DNA of 64,000 nucleotides from NCBI GenBank assembly GCA_023362775.1, contig JALMGJ010000016.1, positions 434,001-498,000 on the forward strand, given 5' to 3'. This stretch comes from Charina bottae. Lineage: Eukaryota > Chordata > Lepidosauria > Squamata > Charinaidae. Each line of letters opens with the position of its first letter. Within the stretch, counting starts at the first letter, position 1. Positions 63,601 through 64,000 of this stretch are shown one piece after another. A program made the position numbers and the translations under genes. A model generated the notes under the pieces. The model made no database searches, was not told the DNA's origin, and worked only from the letters and a program-made list of their open reading frames with translations.

Positions 63601-64000
63601 ACAAGGAATGTATACTTCACCCTGAAAGGACACATCAGCCATGGATCCATCAGCCAGAGCAACCTGTTGGATTTTAGGCTTGCTTTTTGATAACAACAAC
63701 TGTTCATTGTTCACAATGATTTTGCTACAGGCTGAGTCCAAAAGCCAAGTGTCTGAAGACCGTCTGCTCACAGCCGTGAGCAAAGCAGACACCTGGGTAC
63801 GTTGTCTAGGCGCTTGCTTCCCCTTCTTTCGCACAAACCTCTTTCCACTGGTTCCACCGGCTGGGCGAGGTGGCTGGGGACAGTCTCTCATGAAGTGTTG
63901 GGTCAAGTTGCACCGGTAGCATGTCCTCACAGCACACGCAGCCTCTGTTCCAGCTGGAAAACGCTGTGCAGAAGCCTCAGGAACAGCAACAGATGGCTTA
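60625..64000 (-). CDS. pol: copia gag-pol polyprotein, intact as far as seen, N-terminus outside the window
   Basis: The frame stays open to the window edge. Numbering is from a GTG codon at 63930, which is not a real start. Gag zinc knuckle CYRCNLTQHFMRDC at 4-17. Protease DSA at 65-67. Integrase zinc site H195, H200, C227 and C230. Integrase catalytic D258, D320 and E356 (35 residues between the last two). Copia RT 620-860 with ARLVAQG, FDVDTAYLNADL and catalytic YVDD 784-787. RNase H D950, E990/E992, D1026 and the terminal ADIFTKALP. The protease-integrase-RT order defines Ty1/copia. No stop or shift is visible over 1,101+ codons, which suggests recent activity. Confidence 0.95.
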   Translation of the reverse strand, partial: KPSVAVPEASAQRFPAGTEAACAVRTCYRCNLTQHFMRDCPQPPRPAGGTSGKRFVRKKGKQAPRQRTQVSALLTAVSRRSSDTWLLDSACSKIIVNNEQLLLSKSKPKIQQVALADGSMADVSFQGEVYIPCLGINVQNVLCVPTLDFSLLSVPALVKSGYTVVFKGTGCSIEKDGIECPRGRLVNQLYEMLPKQGIVSGNCISNVPPHNKCIHYYHRVLGHPGWGSLSQMAKVYPELGSKKCDDFLDCTVCKQSKIKAAPVARKSDRVSTRPFQLVHGDLAGPNAPSEGGARFMFLLVDDHTRYTFCYLLKSKAEAFACFKEFVAMVERNYGYQVGQFQSDCGGEFLSHQFQNWLRRKGISHRLANVGVPAENGIAERKIGVVNTIRNSLVLDAQVPARFWGEATMTAVYLTNRVWNSSVNEVPYFLLLGKRPSLKHLRVFGTFAYVHIPKSQRRKNQPKAQRLRFVGYSSRSKGYRFSAGYGRVVVSRSAYFEHPTGWDRLNASSEVLLQSSVQPTVHAPAAGQQPVQLPSGSQSPSVVRGSPQVKEEEISPEQVQDLKGESGSEKAEDSDEEEAVVIPRRSARSTKGVKPDRFVIQQVRVCQITCEPQSFQEVLLLPVEEQEKWNTAMDKEFEALVNQKVFEVTDLPPSQKAVGSRWVFRKKLLPDNTVQYKARLVAQGFAQERFLNYDLTYAPTARPESLRMVLSLAAQRGLVVHHFDVDTAYLNADLPETVYMKQAPGYACGNSQKVYRLRKALYGLKQAGHCWHQCLDKALMELNFKKSVADPCVYVRGSGSDYTVLLMYVDDFCLATGSLHLVQEFATQLRQYFQLKDLGELKYYLGVEVTRAQSGEFYLSQKRKIDQLLSQLEMSNAKPTKTPMTLDFLKGDVCEESCPQSELYHSAVGSLLHLTQWTHPDLAYSVGVLSRKVAKPSMRDWQGLKRVLRYLKGTADFCLKVSATKAEMPVIYADSSFAEEGDRKSVSGFVCLFANTPIAWRARKQNAIAVSTCEAEFAALSEAINEIHWLKQLFVDLSVDITSPMTVYEDSQACLSLAISEKVRGHTKYINVKYKNVRHAIQEVFIQLEYCPSELNIADIFTKALPLEKHATMVTSLGLEKTCLK

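Larger units (their letters stand above)
59911..64000 (-). mobile_element. Ty1/copia retrotransposon, 3' part (runs off the window)
   Basis: A 3' LTR at 59911-60551 and more than 3.3 kb of gag-pol on the minus strand. The 5' portion and 5' LTR lie beyond 64000. It is inserted into a BovB fragment, with AGGTT (59906-59910) the presumed duplication. Copia elements are uncommon in amniotes, and this copy is well preserved. Confidence 0.93.

Overview
This window is vertebrate, most likely squamate reptile (lizard or snake), intergenic DNA. Three kinds of evidence point there. It carries BovB/RTE LINEs of two lineages. It carries tRNA-headed SINEs with a BovB-like 3' end and an ACCTTT tail, like Sauria SINEs. 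It also mixes squamate-style L1, CR1/L2-like and R4/Dong-like LINEs, hAT MITEs, Ty3/gypsy and Ty1/copia elements, and many microsatellites in AT-rich DNA. I found no convincing host gene, tRNA, rRNA or CRISPR array. All long open frames belong to transposable elements.

Layout. 1-5.2 kb: an RTE reverse transcriptase scrap, a hAT MITE and L1-derived pieces without ORF2. 5.2-15.04 kb: a three-level nest. An L2/CR1-like LINE tail (about 5240-5535 and 14885-15040) was hit by a second LINE (5536-8183 and 14608-14884; 12-bp target duplication). That LINE was hit by a very young Ty3/gypsy chromovirus on the minus strand (8184-14602; 333-bp LTRs with one difference; GTATC duplication). 15-22 kb: sparse DNA with one SINE. 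22.15-24.36 kb: an ORF1-only L1 derivative split by a solo LTR. 24.68-26.96 kb: a 5'-truncated BovB. 30.2-35.5 kb: an old copy of the 5.5-kb LINE family, split by a full-length 3,920-bp LINE with an intact 1,061-codon ORF and 11-bp duplications. 39-41 kb: a foldback element and a Sauria-like SINE. 41.95-45.17 kb: a full-length BovB with one internal stop. 45.3-46 kb: a CR1-like fragment split by a hAT MITE. 52.6-53.3 kb: the C-terminus of an R4/Dong-type LINE. 54.99-56.16 kb: a 1,169-bp solo-LTR-like element. 58.7 kb: a hAT MITE. 59.5-64 kb: a BovB tail disrupted by a Ty1/copia element that runs off the window.

Most notable points. (1) The two full-length LINEs start, exactly at their target-duplication boundaries, with sequences that fold by hand into the HDV-like double pseudoknot. 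P1, P2, P3 and P4 can all be drawn, with a 7-nt L3 and a conserved CAGAC(U/A)AA joint. The stems differ in sequence between the two elements but keep pairing. (2) The chromovirus has no obvious tRNA primer site. Instead a 15-nt sequence next to its 5' LTR is a perfect complement of the predicted 5' end of its own transcript, with a TTTAAA box about 28 nt upstream. This is the signature of Tf1/sushi-type self-priming. (3) The gypsy pol, the copia pol and the 3.9-kb LINE ORF are open with catalytic residues in place, so the locus has been invaded recently.
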